Below are positions 1 through 7,992 of a stretch of 64,000 bases of DNA, piece after piece; position 1 is the first letter of the stretch; each line of letters begins with the position of its first letter. The stretch is from Porphyromonadaceae bacterium UBA7042 (GTDB lineage Bacteria; Bacteroidota; Bacteroidia; Bacteroidales; Muribaculaceae). Under the pieces are notes generated by a model. That model ran no database searches. It saw only the letters and a list, made by a program, of their open reading frames with translations, and was not told the origin of the DNA. The stretch is taken from positions 15,757 through 79,756 of the forward strand of contig DLAR01000067.1 in NCBI GenBank assembly GCA_002494015.1. The letters run 5' to 3'. The translations under genes were made by a program, and so were the position numbers.

Positions 1-41
1 ACGAGTGTCGACGTAACTTTGAATTCGCTTAAGAAATCAAC

Positions 42-250
42 AACCTGCCCATAGTCCCGTAGGCACATTCATATTTACAGCAATGGCAGGTCTTCTGACT
101 TATCCGGGTTTAATCGCGCCTTCCCAGTCCAACGGAGACCAGTGGCATATTGCGAAAAAACTTGTTCTATAACGAATTTTGCATCGGCAAAGAACGCGGA
201 AATACAGCAGCGGGTACTGTCGAGGAATCACACCTCATTCCCTTTTGATG
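42..250 (-). promoter_or_regulatory. Cobalamin (B12) riboswitch with B12-box-sequestering expression platform
   Basis: On the minus strand the conserved elements appear in order: GGGAATGAGGTG (about 230-245), CAGTACCCGC, TGCCACTGG (about 142-150), GGGAAGGCGCG and the B12 box AGTCAGAAGACCTGCC (complement of 85-100). These match the cobalamin riboswitch family, which binds adenosyl- or methylcobalamin and lowers expression of B12 uptake genes. Bases 43-49 (acctgcc) are the exact complement of 85-91 (ggcaggt), so the end of the B12 box can pair with a later segment, a plausible switch helix. No start codon with a long frame follows before the left edge, so the regulated gene, likely a TonB-dependent B12 transporter, lies outside the window. 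Confidence 0.9.
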
Positions 251-296
251 CCCTTCTCTCCTCCACTCTTGGACGGCAGAGCAACCATTTCAGCCG

Positions 297-328
297 TAAA
301 ATTACAAAAAATAATCCTCACAGCCAAA
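297..328 (-). promoter_or_regulatory. Bacteroidota-type promoter of the cobalamin riboswitch transcript
   Basis: Read on the minus strand there is TTTG (complement of 325-328), a 20-base spacer and TAATTTTA (complement of 297-304). This fits the Bacteroidota TTTG/TAnnTTTG pattern except for A in place of the last G. Transcription would begin near 290, about 40 bases before the riboswitch core. The spacing is seen directly; promoter activity is inferred. Confidence 0.5.
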
Positions 329-450
329 TAATTTTTTTAATCTGCGAATCGATGAAAAAAATCATCAAAAATCATCATACTTCTCAGGGACGCCCCATAG
401 CCACTTGTGCCAACAGTATCATCTTGGACAATATAATCTCAAATATGGAG

Positions 451-487
451 AAGCCGGGCATCGGAAAATGATTCCGATGCCCGGCTT
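451..487. terminator. Strong perfect hairpin, intrinsic terminator
   Basis: Bases 451-466 (AAGCCGGGCATCGGAA) are perfectly complementary to 472-487 around a 5-base loop. The hairpin sits 63 bases beyond the stop of the minus-strand leucine-rich repeat gene and before the riboswitch promoter, so it probably ends that transcript. Neither side has a long T run; the right side (CTTTAT) is richer. Confidence 0.7.
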
Positions 488-549
488 CTTTATCAATGAC
501 AAGCTTTATATCGCTTTATATCCGGTCAACTATTGGTATCAAAATCAGC

Positions 550-1605
550 TTAGTAGTTCCACTGGCAAGCTACCATTCTCAACTCGGGGCAAGCAATGGT
601 GCGGAAGTCGGTAATCATGTTGAAACGGCAGTTGATATAGGTAAGTGCCGAGTCAAATGATACATCAAGCATTGTCAGCTGGTTGTTGTTACAGATGAGT
701 CGCTGGAGGAATGTCTGATTTGACATATTGAGCTGGGTGAGGTCATTGTAGGAGCAATCAACATACTGGAGGTTGGGGCAAGTCTCTACGCTGAGGGTGG
801 TCAGGTCATTGTAAGAGCAAACGAGGTCAAGGAGGTTGTTGCAATTGCGGACACCGAGAGTGACCATGTTGTTGTCAGAGCAGATGAGAGTGCTCAAGGC
901 AGGCAGTCCGGACACGAGGAACGAGGTGATTTCGTTGTCGTCAATATTGAGGTTCTGAAGGTTCTCGACCCCAAAGAGGTTAAGCGATGTCAGCTTGTTG
1001 TATCCGCAATAAAGATTCTTGAGCGCGGTACAGCCTGAGATGACCAGAGTTTCAAGATGGCAGCCTTGGCAGTTAAGAGTCTTCAGCTGTGTGGAGTTGG
1101 CCACGTTAAGTTCAACAAAGAGGTTGTTGGAAACATTGAGGTTGTTCAGCAACGGGGTGTTGTTAAGGGTCATCTCGGTCAGGCGGTTCTTGTAAACCGA
1201 AACTTTCTGTAACTGGGGGCAATTGGCAAAATCGACCTCTTTAAGAACGTTGCGGCCGGCATTAAGCTCGGTCAGAGCGGGACAGTCAGCAGTTGTGAGA
1301 TTCTGGATTTTGTTGCGCGAAACATCAACCTTTGTCAACGCCTTGAATCCTGAAAGGTCAAGAGTGCCTGCGAGTTTCTTGTCTTTCCAGTCAATCTCAG
1401 TCACATGACCGTTTTCAATTTTCACGCCTTCAATGCTTCCGAAATTCTTAACGTCAGTGACTTTCAGAGCAGTGGCATTGGTTCCCTCTTGTGCGGGTTG
1501 CGACAGGAAAGCTGAAAGCTGTTTTGCTTCGTTCTTGTCAATCTTCTGTGCGAAAGCAGTCGTGCATCCTAGCATGAGAGCAATCATTAATAACGCTTTT
1601 TTCAT
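550..1605 (-). CDS. Secreted leucine-rich repeat protein
   Basis: The 351-aa product begins with a Sec signal peptide (MKKALLMIALMLGCTTAFA, then Gln). From about residue 75 to the end it is built of roughly 21-residue repeats with the pattern L-x-x-L-x-C/V-x-x-N-x-L-T-x-L-x-V. This is the leucine-rich repeat form common in exported Bacteroidota proteins, which usually bind other proteins. There is no lipobox and no obvious type IX secretion C-terminal domain, since the chain ends inside a repeat (CQWNY). A periplasmic or secreted binding role is inferred; the ligand is unknown. It is transcribed alone, between dnaB upstream and the hairpin at 451-487. Confidence 0.85.
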   Translation of the reverse strand: MKKALLMIALMLGCTTAFAQKIDKNEAKQLSAFLSQPAQEGTNATALKVTDVKNFGSIEGVKIENGHVTEIDWKDKKLAGTLDLSGFKALTKVDVSRNKIQNLTTADCPALTELNAGRNVLKEVDFANCPQLQKVSVYKNRLTEMTLNNTPLLNNLNVSNNLFVELNVANSTQLKTLNCQGCHLETLVISGCTALKNLYCGYNKLTSLNLFGVENLQNLNIDDNEITSFLVSGLPALSTLICSDNNMVTLGVRNCNNLLDLVCSYNDLTTLSVETCPNLQYVDCSYNDLTQLNMSNQTFLQRLICNNNQLTMLDVSFDSALTYINCRFNMITDFRTIACPELRMVACQWNY

Positions 1606-1705
1606 AAAACAATAGTTGGTTTTGTTAATTTTATCTATCTAACAACACCGACTTGAAAAAAGTTTTATTAACGCTAATTTTTTTGAAATAAGGCTCTAAG
1701 AAACG

Positions 1706-3277
1706 TCAGAACGGAGCAACATCATCGGCCGCCGACGGCATAATATCAGCAGTTCCACCCGACAAAGGGTCGCCGGATGGGACGAATGCCGACGATGCAC
1801 CCTCGATTTCGGCATTAAGTCGCGACCCCATCGTTCCGGATGACACCTCTCCTTCTCCGTCCCAATTTTCAAAACGGGCATACTTGGACTTGAACCTCAT
1901 TTTCACATCATCGACACGGCCACTACGGTGCTTGGCGACAATAAACTCGGCCAAGCCGCGGATGTCGTTTCCCGCCGCATCGGTACCCGAGCGAAGGTAA
2001 TATTCGGGACGGTGAATGAAACAGACAATGTCGGCATCCTGCTCGATGGCACCACTCTCGCGAAGGTCGCTCAGCTGCGGACGTTTCCCGTCCTTGCTGT
2101 CGGCACCGCGCGACTCGACGCTTCGGTTCAACTGTGACAGCGCGACAATCGGGATATTCAATTCTTTGGCAAGCTGTTTCAATGACCGAGAAATCATACT
2201 CACTTCCTGTTCACGCGATCCGAATTTCATACCCGACGCGTTCATCAGCTGCAAATAGTCAATAATAATAAATTTCACGTCATGCTCACGCACAAGACGG
2301 CGCGCCTTGGTGCGCAATTCGAATATCGACAGGGACGCGGTATCGTCTATGAACAGCGGGGCCCCGTACAGATGCTTGATTCGTGACATGAGCTGGTCCC
2401 ATTCCATCGGCGACAGCTGGCCACTCTTGATTTTCTCGCCCTCGATCTCGCAGGTGTTTTGTATAAGGCGGTTGACAAGCTGGAGATTGGACATTTCGAG
2501 CGAAAAAATGGCGACGGGTATATTGTAGTTAACCGCCATGTTCTTGGCCATAGACAAAACGAAGGCGGTCTTGCCCATGGCGGGTCGCGCGGCGATAATT
2601 ATCAAGTCGGATGCCTGCCACCCCGACGTGAGCTTGTCAAGCTCGTGGTATCCGGATTCGAGACCTGACAAGCCGGTCGCACGGTTGGCCGCGGTCTGAA
2701 TCTGCTCGATTGCCGATCCGATGACCGGGTCTATCTGCGTAACGTCCTTCTTGACATTACGCTGAGAAATCTCAAACAGCTTTCCTTCGGCCTCTTGAAG
2801 GAGGTCATCGACATCATAGCTTTCATCAAACGCCTGTGTCTCTATGGCCGACGCGAATCTGATCAGCTCGCGGGCAAGATATTTCTGAGCGACGATGCGC
2901 GCGTGTGATTCCACATGGGCGCCCGAGGTCACGCGCGAGGTCAGTTCCGAGATAAACAGTGGGCCGCCAACTTCGTCAATCGTACCGTTCTGGCGCAATT
3001 GTTCGGTGACGGTAAGCATGTCGATAGGTTGCTGAGACGCGCCAAGCGCCTGTATGGCAGCATAAATTTTCTGATTGGAAGGCTCGTAGAACGATTCGGG
3101 TTTTAATATGTCACAGACTGCGGTGTACGCATCCCGTTCAAGCATGAGGGCCCCGAGCACTGCTTCTTCAAGGTCTTTGTCACGCGGAGGCTTTCGGCCG
3201 GCAAGGTCGTAGGCCGCCACATGCTCCGGGTTGTTTCGACGAAACCCGGAACGGTTGTTATTGTTTTCTGCTGCCAT
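1706..3277 (-). CDS. dnaB: Replicative DNA helicase DnaB
   Basis: This is the ring helicase that unwinds DNA at the replication fork and recruits primase. The N-terminal DnaB domain (about residues 25-125) contains the LEEAVLGALMLE segment. The RecA-like motor follows, with Walker A ARPAMGKT near residues 228-238, Walker B FIIIDYLQLM near 336-345 and the SDLRESGAIEQDAD motif. The C-terminal tail is rich in Ser, Gly and Ala, as often seen. I chose ATG at 3277 (MAAENNNNRSG) over GTG at 3286, giving 523 aa. A TACCTTTG -7 box lies just upstream. No intein is present. Confidence 0.96.
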   Translation of the reverse strand: MAAENNNNRSGFRRNNPEHVAAYDLAGRKPPRDKDLEEAVLGALMLERDAYTAVCDILKPESFYEPSNQKIYAAIQALGASQQPIDMLTVTEQLRQNGTIDEVGGPLFISELTSRVTSGAHVESHARIVAQKYLARELIRFASAIETQAFDESYDVDDLLQEAEGKLFEISQRNVKKDVTQIDPVIGSAIEQIQTAANRATGLSGLESGYHELDKLTSGWQASDLIIIAARPAMGKTAFVLSMAKNMAVNYNIPVAIFSLEMSNLQLVNRLIQNTCEIEGEKIKSGQLSPMEWDQLMSRIKHLYGAPLFIDDTASLSIFELRTKARRLVREHDVKFIIIDYLQLMNASGMKFGSREQEVSMISRSLKQLAKELNIPIVALSQLNRSVESRGADSKDGKRPQLSDLRESGAIEQDADIVCFIHRPEYYLRSGTDAAGNDIRGLAEFIVAKHRSGRVDDVKMRFKSKYARFENWDGEGEVSSGTMGSRLNAEIEGASSAFVPSGDPLSGGTADIMPSAADDVAPF

Positions 3278-3296
3278 TTGATTCACTTTTATCTAA

Positions 3297-3304
3297 CAAA
3301 GGTA
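3297..3304 (-). promoter_or_regulatory. dnaB promoter -7 box
   Basis: The minus strand reads TACCTTTG here, a perfect TAnnTTTG box, with a start point expected near 3291, about 14 bases before the dnaB ATG. No clear TTTG -33 box is visible at the right distance. Confidence 0.6.
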
Positions 3305-3376
3305 GCATATAATGCCGGATTTATAATTCTATGCCCGGGGAGCCTACTGTTAAAAATATTTAATCGACTAATATAT

Positions 3377-3410
3377 AAAAACCTGTCGCGCAGTAGCGCG
3401 GCAGGTTTTT
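3377..3410 (-). terminator. Intrinsic terminator of the RNase G/E gene
   Basis: AAAACCTGTCGCGC pairs with GCGCGGCAGGTTTT, with one mispair, around a short AGTA loop. In the minus direction the stem is followed by TTTTTATATATT. It lies 25 bases after the stop codon of the RNase gene, between it and dnaB. Confidence 0.85.
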
Positions 3411-3434
3411 ATAACAACAAAAGGGCATCGGACA

Positions 3435-5063
3435 TCAGTCCTCCTTTTCCGTAGTTCTGTTCTTGGTTTTTGACTTTGACTTTGTAGCCGATGAGTCAAT
3501 GTCTTTTTCTTCTTTGAGGTCTATCTCGTTGCGGTCACTGTCAAACACCTTGTACTGGAGATAGGCGAGCGACTGGTCAGGAAGTATGCGGAATTTGAAA
3601 CCGTACTCCATCTGCCAGCGACGGTAAAGCGATATGAATCCCTTCTTTAAAAACGCATCGACATAGGGGTGGACATACATTATAAAGCCGCGCGAATTAA
3701 GGTGATTGACAAGGTAGTCAATTTTCTCGTGGAGCGTGTCGGTAAACAGCAGTGACGGCTGCACCTCTCCCTTTCCGTAACACGACGGACAGGCTTCGGC
3801 CGTAACGATGTCAAGGGCGGGGCGCACTCGCTGACGGGTAATCTGCATAAGGCCGAATTTACTCAACGGCAAAATGTTGTGGCGGGCACGGTCGTTGGCC
3901 ATCACCTCGCGCATGTGCTCGTAAAGTTTCTGTCTGTGTTCGGCCTTGTTCATGTCGATAAAATCGATAACAATAATGCCGCCCATATCGCGCAGCCGGA
4001 GCTGGCGTGCAATTTCATCGGCCGCGCGCATGTTGACTTCCAGCGCGTTGCTTTCCTGATCAGGAGCAGCCTTGGATCGGTTGCCTGAATTGACGTCGAT
4101 AACGTGCAGGGCCTCGGTATGTTCAATGATTATATATGCCCCGCTCTTAAAAGAGACCGTTTTGCCAAACGATGATTTAATCTGTTTAGTAATGCTAAAG
4201 TGGTCGAAGATAGGCACATCGTCATTATAGAGTTTGACAATGTCCTTGCGCTCGGGAGCAATCAGATTGACATACTTTAAAATCTGGCTATGTATTTCAG
4301 GCTCGTTTACATGTATGCTTTCAAACGACGGGCTGAACACGTCGCGCAACATACCGACGATGCGGCTTTCTTCTTCAAATATCAAGGCCGGCGCAGTGGC
4401 TTTCTGGGCCTTGGCCACAGTCTGCTCCCAGCACTGAAGAAGGGTTTTCAATTCGTGATTCAACTCGGCGACGCGCTTACCTTCGGCCGAGGTGCGCACT
4501 ATTATGCCGAAATTTTTGGGACGGATGCTTTCAATCAACTGACGCAGGCGTAGTTTTTCTTCTGTGGTCTTGATTTTCTGGGAGATAGAAATTTTATCAC
4601 CAAATGGAATCAAAACCATGTAACGGCCGGTAAAAGTGATTTCGGTTGTCAGTCGGGGGCCTTTTGACGAAATAGGCTCTTTGACAATCTGCACCATCAA
4701 CTCTTGTCCCGGCTGGAGAACATCAGTTATAGAACCATGCTTGTCAATATCGGGCAATCGCTTGATGCGCGACACTGAGGGTTCATGTTTTTTATCGTCG
4801 AGCGCGTTCTTGATGAAAGCCGAATAAGAAGAAAATTGCGAACCAAGATCCAAGTAGTGGAGGAAAGCGTCCTTTTCGTAGCCTACGTTCACGAAGGCGG
4901 CATTAAGACCCGGCATCAGCTTTTTCACCTTCGCCAGATAAATGTCGCCCACGGCGTAGGAAATGTTTCGCGATTCTTTCTGCAACGAGACGAGCCGCGA
5001 ATCTTCCAGCAAGGCGATAGACACCTCGGAGGGTTGAACATCTACAATTAGTTCACTTTTCAT
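3435..5063 (-). CDS. rng: Ribonuclease E/G family endoribonuclease
   Basis: The 542-aa protein is an RNase G-like endonuclease of the type that matures 16S rRNA 5' ends and starts mRNA decay. An S1 RNA-binding domain spans about residues 35-120 (GDIYLAKVKKLMPGLNAAFVNVGYEKDAFLH). The DNase I-like catalytic core has both magnesium-binding aspartates in HVIDVNSGN (about 320) and IVIDFIDM (about 365). The CPSC zinc-link motif near 425 normally holds the dimer together. The C-terminus is a short charged tail (KSKSKTKNRTTEKED) with no long degradosome scaffold, so it is closer to RNase G than to RNase E. An inverted repeat occupies the leader just upstream. Confidence 0.93.
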   Translation of the reverse strand: MKSELIVDVQPSEVSIALLEDSRLVSLQKESRNISYAVGDIYLAKVKKLMPGLNAAFVNVGYEKDAFLHYLDLGSQFSSYSAFIKNALDDKKHEPSVSRIKRLPDIDKHGSITDVLQPGQELMVQIVKEPISSKGPRLTTEITFTGRYMVLIPFGDKISISQKIKTTEEKLRLRQLIESIRPKNFGIIVRTSAEGKRVAELNHELKTLLQCWEQTVAKAQKATAPALIFEEESRIVGMLRDVFSPSFESIHVNEPEIHSQILKYVNLIAPERKDIVKLYNDDVPIFDHFSITKQIKSSFGKTVSFKSGAYIIIEHTEALHVIDVNSGNRSKAAPDQESNALEVNMRAADEIARQLRLRDMGGIIVIDFIDMNKAEHRQKLYEHMREVMANDRARHNILPLSKFGLMQITRQRVRPALDIVTAEACPSCYGKGEVQPSLLFTDTLHEKIDYLVNHLNSRGFIMYVHPYVDAFLKKGFISLYRRWQMEYGFKFRILPDQSLAYLQYKVFDSDRNEIDLKEEKDIDSSATKSKSKTKNRTTEKED

Positions 5064-5087
5064 CAGTGGAATGGTTGGTAATAAATT

Positions 5088-5144
5088 AAAACAAAGAACA
5101 AACTACGGGGACAGAGTAAATGAACCTCGTGTTTGTTCTTGTTT
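5088..5144. repeat. Long imperfect inverted repeat in the RNase gene leader
   Basis: AAACAAAGAACAAAC (about 5088-5103) is mirrored by GTTTGTTCTTGTTT (5131-5144), with ACGGGG/CCTCGT extending the stem inward. It lies between the 29-aa basic protein gene and the RNase ATG at 5063. It may end the upstream transcript or form a 5' leader structure for the RNase mRNA. RNase E leaders are known autoregulatory sites in other bacteria; here that is only inference. Confidence 0.5.
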
Positions 5145-5232
5145 GCTTCGGTAAGAGGTCGACCAACGCCGGAGAGACTGCGAGGTTGCGGTCTTTATAA
5201 ACGTCGATGACGGTCAACCTGCCGGATGTCTC

Positions 5233-5322
5233 TTACTTCTTCTTGTGACGATTTTTTCTGAGACGTTTTTTGCGCTTGTGTGTAGCCATCTTGTGGCCTT
5301 TTCTTTTCTTTCCGCTGGGCAT
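5233..5322 (-). CDS. 29-aa very basic ribosomal-type protein (AURKAIP1/COX24-like, bS22/mS38 family candidate)
   Basis: ATG at 5322 opens a 29-codon frame ending TAA at 5233, reading MPSGKKRKGHKMATHKRKKR and then LRKNRHKKK. More than half the residues are Lys, Arg or His. The composition and the KRxxH/KKRLRK pattern resemble the short AURKAIP1/COX24-domain proteins that include mycobacterial bS22 and mitochondrial mS38, small-subunit ribosomal proteins; that link is my recollection, not a search. It lies 95 bases downstream of HU on the same strand and may share its transcript. It is far too short for most gene callers. Confidence 0.72.
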   Translation of the reverse strand: MPSGKKRKGHKMATHKRKKRLRKNRHKKK

Positions 5323-5417
5323 AGTTTTTACGCTTTATAGGGTTAAAATATTGGGAATTATGCTTTTCAGCAATGATAGCTGACCGGATAACCGAGGAGA
5401 CGACGGGGCCTCCGGGA

Positions 5418-5699
5418 TTATTTCATGTCCTTTACCTCCTCCATGAACACTTTGGCCGGCTTGAAAGCGGGAATGCGGTGCTCAGGGATGATGATTGTAG
5501 TGTTCTTGGAGATGTTACGGGCAGTCTTCTCAGAGCGAACCTTGATGATGAAGCTGCCAAATCCGCGCAAATACACATTTTCGCCATGTGCGAGAGAATC
5601 TTTCACGATTTCCATGAACTTCTCGATGGTATCAAGAACGTTTGACTTGTCAATGCCTGTAGTTTTAGCAATTTCGTTGACGATGTCGGCTTTAGTCAT
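5418..5699 (-). CDS. hup: HU-family DNA-binding protein
   Basis: The 93-aa product has the full HU/IHF fold: two N-terminal helices (MTKADIVNEIAKTTGIDKSNVLDTIEKFMEIVKDSL) and then the beta-arm core beginning VYLRGFGSFIIKVR. The arm carries ARNISKNTTIIIPEH, with Asn-Thr in place of the usual Pro-x-Thr-Gly at the tip. It ends with PAFKPAKVFMEEVKD, matching the family C-terminus. HU dimers bend and compact DNA. Length is normal (about 90 aa). Start ATG at 5699. Confidence 0.94.
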   Translation of the reverse strand: MTKADIVNEIAKTTGIDKSNVLDTIEKFMEIVKDSLAHGENVYLRGFGSFIIKVRSEKTARNISKNTTIIIPEHRIPAFKPAKVFMEEVKDMK

Positions 5700-5869
5700 T
5701 GTAATCTAAGTTTTTATAATTGGTTAATATCTTGATGTCACATATTTTATCCGCTGCCGCGGTTTTTGCAAGTGCAAATATCGGAACTTTTTTTGAATTA
5801 ACAGCAATGATTGGTGTTTTTTTTACAATAAATCTCACTTATGCACCACATTAGCTCCGGAACCGGACG

Positions 5870-6607
5870 TCAAAGCAGGCAAATGACGCTCGCGAGCGAC
5901 CCGATTTCGACAAATCTCTCATGCATGACGGGGGTCGCGACTTTGCTGCGATTAAAATAAATCGCGCCCCATCCGGCAGCTATCGCCCCGGCAATGTCAG
6001 TGTCGGGATTGTCGCCGATCATGACGTGCGCCTCGGGATTGGGACATCCTGCCTTCCCCATTGCATAATCATATATGCGCCGGTCGGGTTTGTTGACACC
6101 GATGTCATCGCTGAGAACGACAAGGTCTATTTTGTCTGTCAGTCCGGCCGAAGCGATTTTAAGATGCTGCACCTGTGAGAATCCATTGGAAAGGACACCT
6201 ATATTATATTCGCGGCCGCGCAGGTAGTCAAGCATCTCCCGGGCGCCACCGACGAGTGTCTTCTGCTCGGCAAGCCGAGCCAGATAAACCCGGTCCATTT
6301 CCCACGACAAACTGACGAGGTCATCATTCCCGCCCTGCCATGCATCGGCGATAACGGCCCTCATGCGTTCAATGCGGAGGAATTCTTTGGTTATCTCGGC
6401 GCGGTTATATCGGTCCCATAACGACTTGTTGTTTTTTTCATAAGCAGCAATCCAGTCATTACAACAGGAATAAAAACGGCCGAGGTTCATCTCGTCATAC
6501 AGGAGTCTCAACGCGACGCGAGAATTGGCACGGAAATCTATCAGCGTGTCGTCGAGGTCAATCCACACCCATTTTACAGAATCTTGTCTCATGGAATAAT
6601 CACGCAT
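5870..6607 (-). CDS. HAD-superfamily phosphatase, YjjG-type pyrimidine nucleotidase
   Basis: The 245-aa protein has HAD motif I in WIDLDDTLIDF (about residues 16-26), motif II in GVLSNGFSQ, motif III in the VLSDDIGVNKPD region and motif IV in MIGDNPDTDIAGA. The alpha-helical cap after motif I and the Asn-rich segment are typical of YjjG-like 5'-nucleotidases, which remove non-canonical pyrimidine nucleotides. The exact substrate is inferred. Its start overlaps the yhhQ stop by 8 bases, so it is translated as the last gene of the kdsC-yhhQ-yjjG operon. An internal Met at codon 6 is an alternative start. Confidence 0.85.
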   Translation of the reverse strand: MRDYSMRQDSVKWVWIDLDDTLIDFRANSRVALRLLYDEMNLGRFYSCCNDWIAAYEKNNKSLWDRYNRAEITKEFLRIERMRAVIADAWQGGNDDLVSLSWEMDRVYLARLAEQKTLVGGAREMLDYLRGREYNIGVLSNGFSQVQHLKIASAGLTDKIDLVVLSDDIGVNKPDRRIYDYAMGKAGCPNPEAHVMIGDNPDTDIAGAIAAGWGAIYFNRSKVATPVMHERFVEIGSLASVICLL

Positions 6608-7283
6608 TTATTTTCCACCATTTATAGGACATCCCGGGGTCATCGGTCACATCTCCGCCCTCCCTGTTGCGCAAGAATTTCACAACACGCATGGTGACAG
6701 GCAGAATCAGAATCTCATATACTGTTTTCAGAACAGTCTGCGTAAGTATCAATGCCGCGATTTCGCTCCAAGCAAGAATCCCCCCAAAAGCTATCGGGAA
6801 AAATATCAGCGAATCTACCCCTTCGCCGAAGACAGTCGACAGTATTGCACGGAATGAAAAATTACGACCTCCCGAGGCTATCTTCATGCGGGACATCACA
6901 TAGGCGTTGACCATAGACCCGCACAGAAAAGCTATAAAACTGGCGACAAAAATGCGGGGCACTGCGCCAAATATAACCTCCATGGATTCCTGATCCTCCC
7001 ACGATTCTGCGCCGGGAAGCCATATCCCCACCTGAAGGAGCAACGAAACGAGAAGGTTCATCAGGAAACCGAGCCATATCACGAGGCGGGCCTTGGAGAA
7101 CCCGTAAACTTCGACAATACAGTCATTTATTATGTAGGATATCGGAAAAACAATCACCCCGGCGGTAATGGTTAGGGGCCCGAGGTCGACAGTTTTTATT
7201 TCCATGAGGTTGCTGACAATAAGACACACACAGAATGTGACAGCAAGCACCATGAATGTCACAGACACATTGCTCTTACTCAT
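6600..7283 (-). CDS. yhhQ: Queuosine precursor transporter (YhhQ/VUT family)
   Basis: This 227-aa inner-membrane protein has about six hydrophobic segments. It carries the family hallmarks: ETKTV-like MEIKTVDLG after the first helix, VFPISYIINDCIVEVYG, and late FRAILSTVFGEGVDSLIFFPIAF. YhhQ imports preQ0/preQ1 for making the tRNA base queuosine. Tight overlaps (8 bases each side) with kdsC and the HAD gene put it in one operon, although the three functions are not obviously linked. Length is normal. Confidence 0.92.
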   Translation of the reverse strand: MSKSNVSVTFMVLAVTFCVCLIVSNLMEIKTVDLGPLTITAGVIVFPISYIINDCIVEVYGFSKARLVIWLGFLMNLLVSLLLQVGIWLPGAESWEDQESMEVIFGAVPRIFVASFIAFLCGSMVNAYVMSRMKIASGGRNFSFRAILSTVFGEGVDSLIFFPIAFGGILAWSEIAALILTQTVLKTVYEILILPVTMRVVKFLRNREGGDVTDDPGMSYKWWKINA

Positions 7284-7788
7284 CCCGGACCTCCAAAATC
7301 AGATTAACGAACTCACGGACACATCCTTCACCTCCACGGAGTGACATGTGCAGTATCCCGTCGATTTTCTTTACCTGAGGCATGGCGTCGGCAGGACACG
7401 CGGCCACACCGACGGCCGAAAGCAAGTCGGCACAGTTAACATCGTCGCCTATATAGGCGACATCGCCCGGCCCTATCCCGAGCTCGTTACAGATAGCCTT
7501 GGCTGCGGACAGTTTGCCTCCATAACGTTTACCCTGCACGAGATAATCCACTCCGAGTTTCGCGGCACGCCTGCTCACAATCTCGGTATCCTCACTGGTG
7601 ATAATCCCCACTTTCACACCCTCGCGCTGCAAGAGCTGCAACCCCATGCCGTCGCGGGTGTTGAATTTTTTCATAACGTCTCCATCAGCAGTATAATACA
7701 TTCCGCCGTCGGTCAACGTTCCATCAACGTCTGTCAGAAACAGCTTTACAGACGCCATGCGCAATTTCATATCTTCAGTAATATTCAT
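7276..7788 (-). CDS. kdsC: KDO-8-phosphate phosphatase KdsC
   Basis: The 170-aa protein is a cap-less HAD phosphatase: motif I FLTDVDGTLTDGGMYY, motif II GIITSEDTEIV, then the KdsC-specific QGKRYGGKLSAA stretch and motif IV YIGDDVNCADLL. KdsC makes 3-deoxy-D-manno-octulosonate (KDO) for the lipid A-core by dephosphorylating KDO-8-P; it works as a cytoplasmic tetramer. It is the first gene of a three-gene operon and has its own TAATTTTG box upstream. Length is typical for the family (about 170-190). Confidence 0.92.
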   Translation of the reverse strand: MNITEDMKLRMASVKLFLTDVDGTLTDGGMYYTADGDVMKKFNTRDGMGLQLLQREGVKVGIITSEDTEIVSRRAAKLGVDYLVQGKRYGGKLSAAKAICNELGIGPGDVAYIGDDVNCADLLSAVGVAACPADAMPQVKKIDGILHMSLRGGEGCVREFVNLILEVRDE

Positions 7789-7810
7789 ATCTTCTATTTT
7801 TTCCGAACTA

Positions 7811-7818
7811 CAAAATTA
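7811..7818 (-). promoter_or_regulatory. kdsC operon -7 box
   Basis: The minus strand reads TAATTTTG, a perfect TAnnTTTG box, 22 bases before the kdsC ATG. A clear TTTG -33 box is not visible. Confidence 0.5.
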
Positions 7819-7868
7819 GCTATTTTCAGCGACATTAAGAGGTTGTCCCTTTGTCGACACGCCGATAT

Positions 7869-7881
7869 TGCCATTTTGGCA
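7869..7881. promoter_or_regulatory. Perfect dyad TGCCA-TTT-TGGCA upstream of htpG
   Basis: A five-base inverted repeat with a 3-base spacer lies in the divergent kdsC/htpG intergenic region, 112 bases before the htpG ATG. It is not the CIRCE element bound by HrcA. Given the heat-shock gene next to it, an operator or activator site is plausible but unproven. Confidence 0.4.
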
Positions 7882-7992
7882 GAGTTTTTAACGTTTCTTA
7901 TAAAAATATGACAGATTTGACGCATGGCATCTCTTTTGCAGAATTGTTATACAGAAACAAATTAAAATATATCAATACTAAATTATAATAAT

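Noticed and set aside
142..614. Two plus-strand open frames at the left edge
   Set aside because: They overlap the cobalamin riboswitch, its promoter and the terminator hairpin; the translations have no recognisable features.
7838..7847. AGAGGTTGTC matching the MITE left end, between kdsC and htpG
   Set aside because: Only 10 bases match and there is no inverted partner nearby, so chance similarity is likely.
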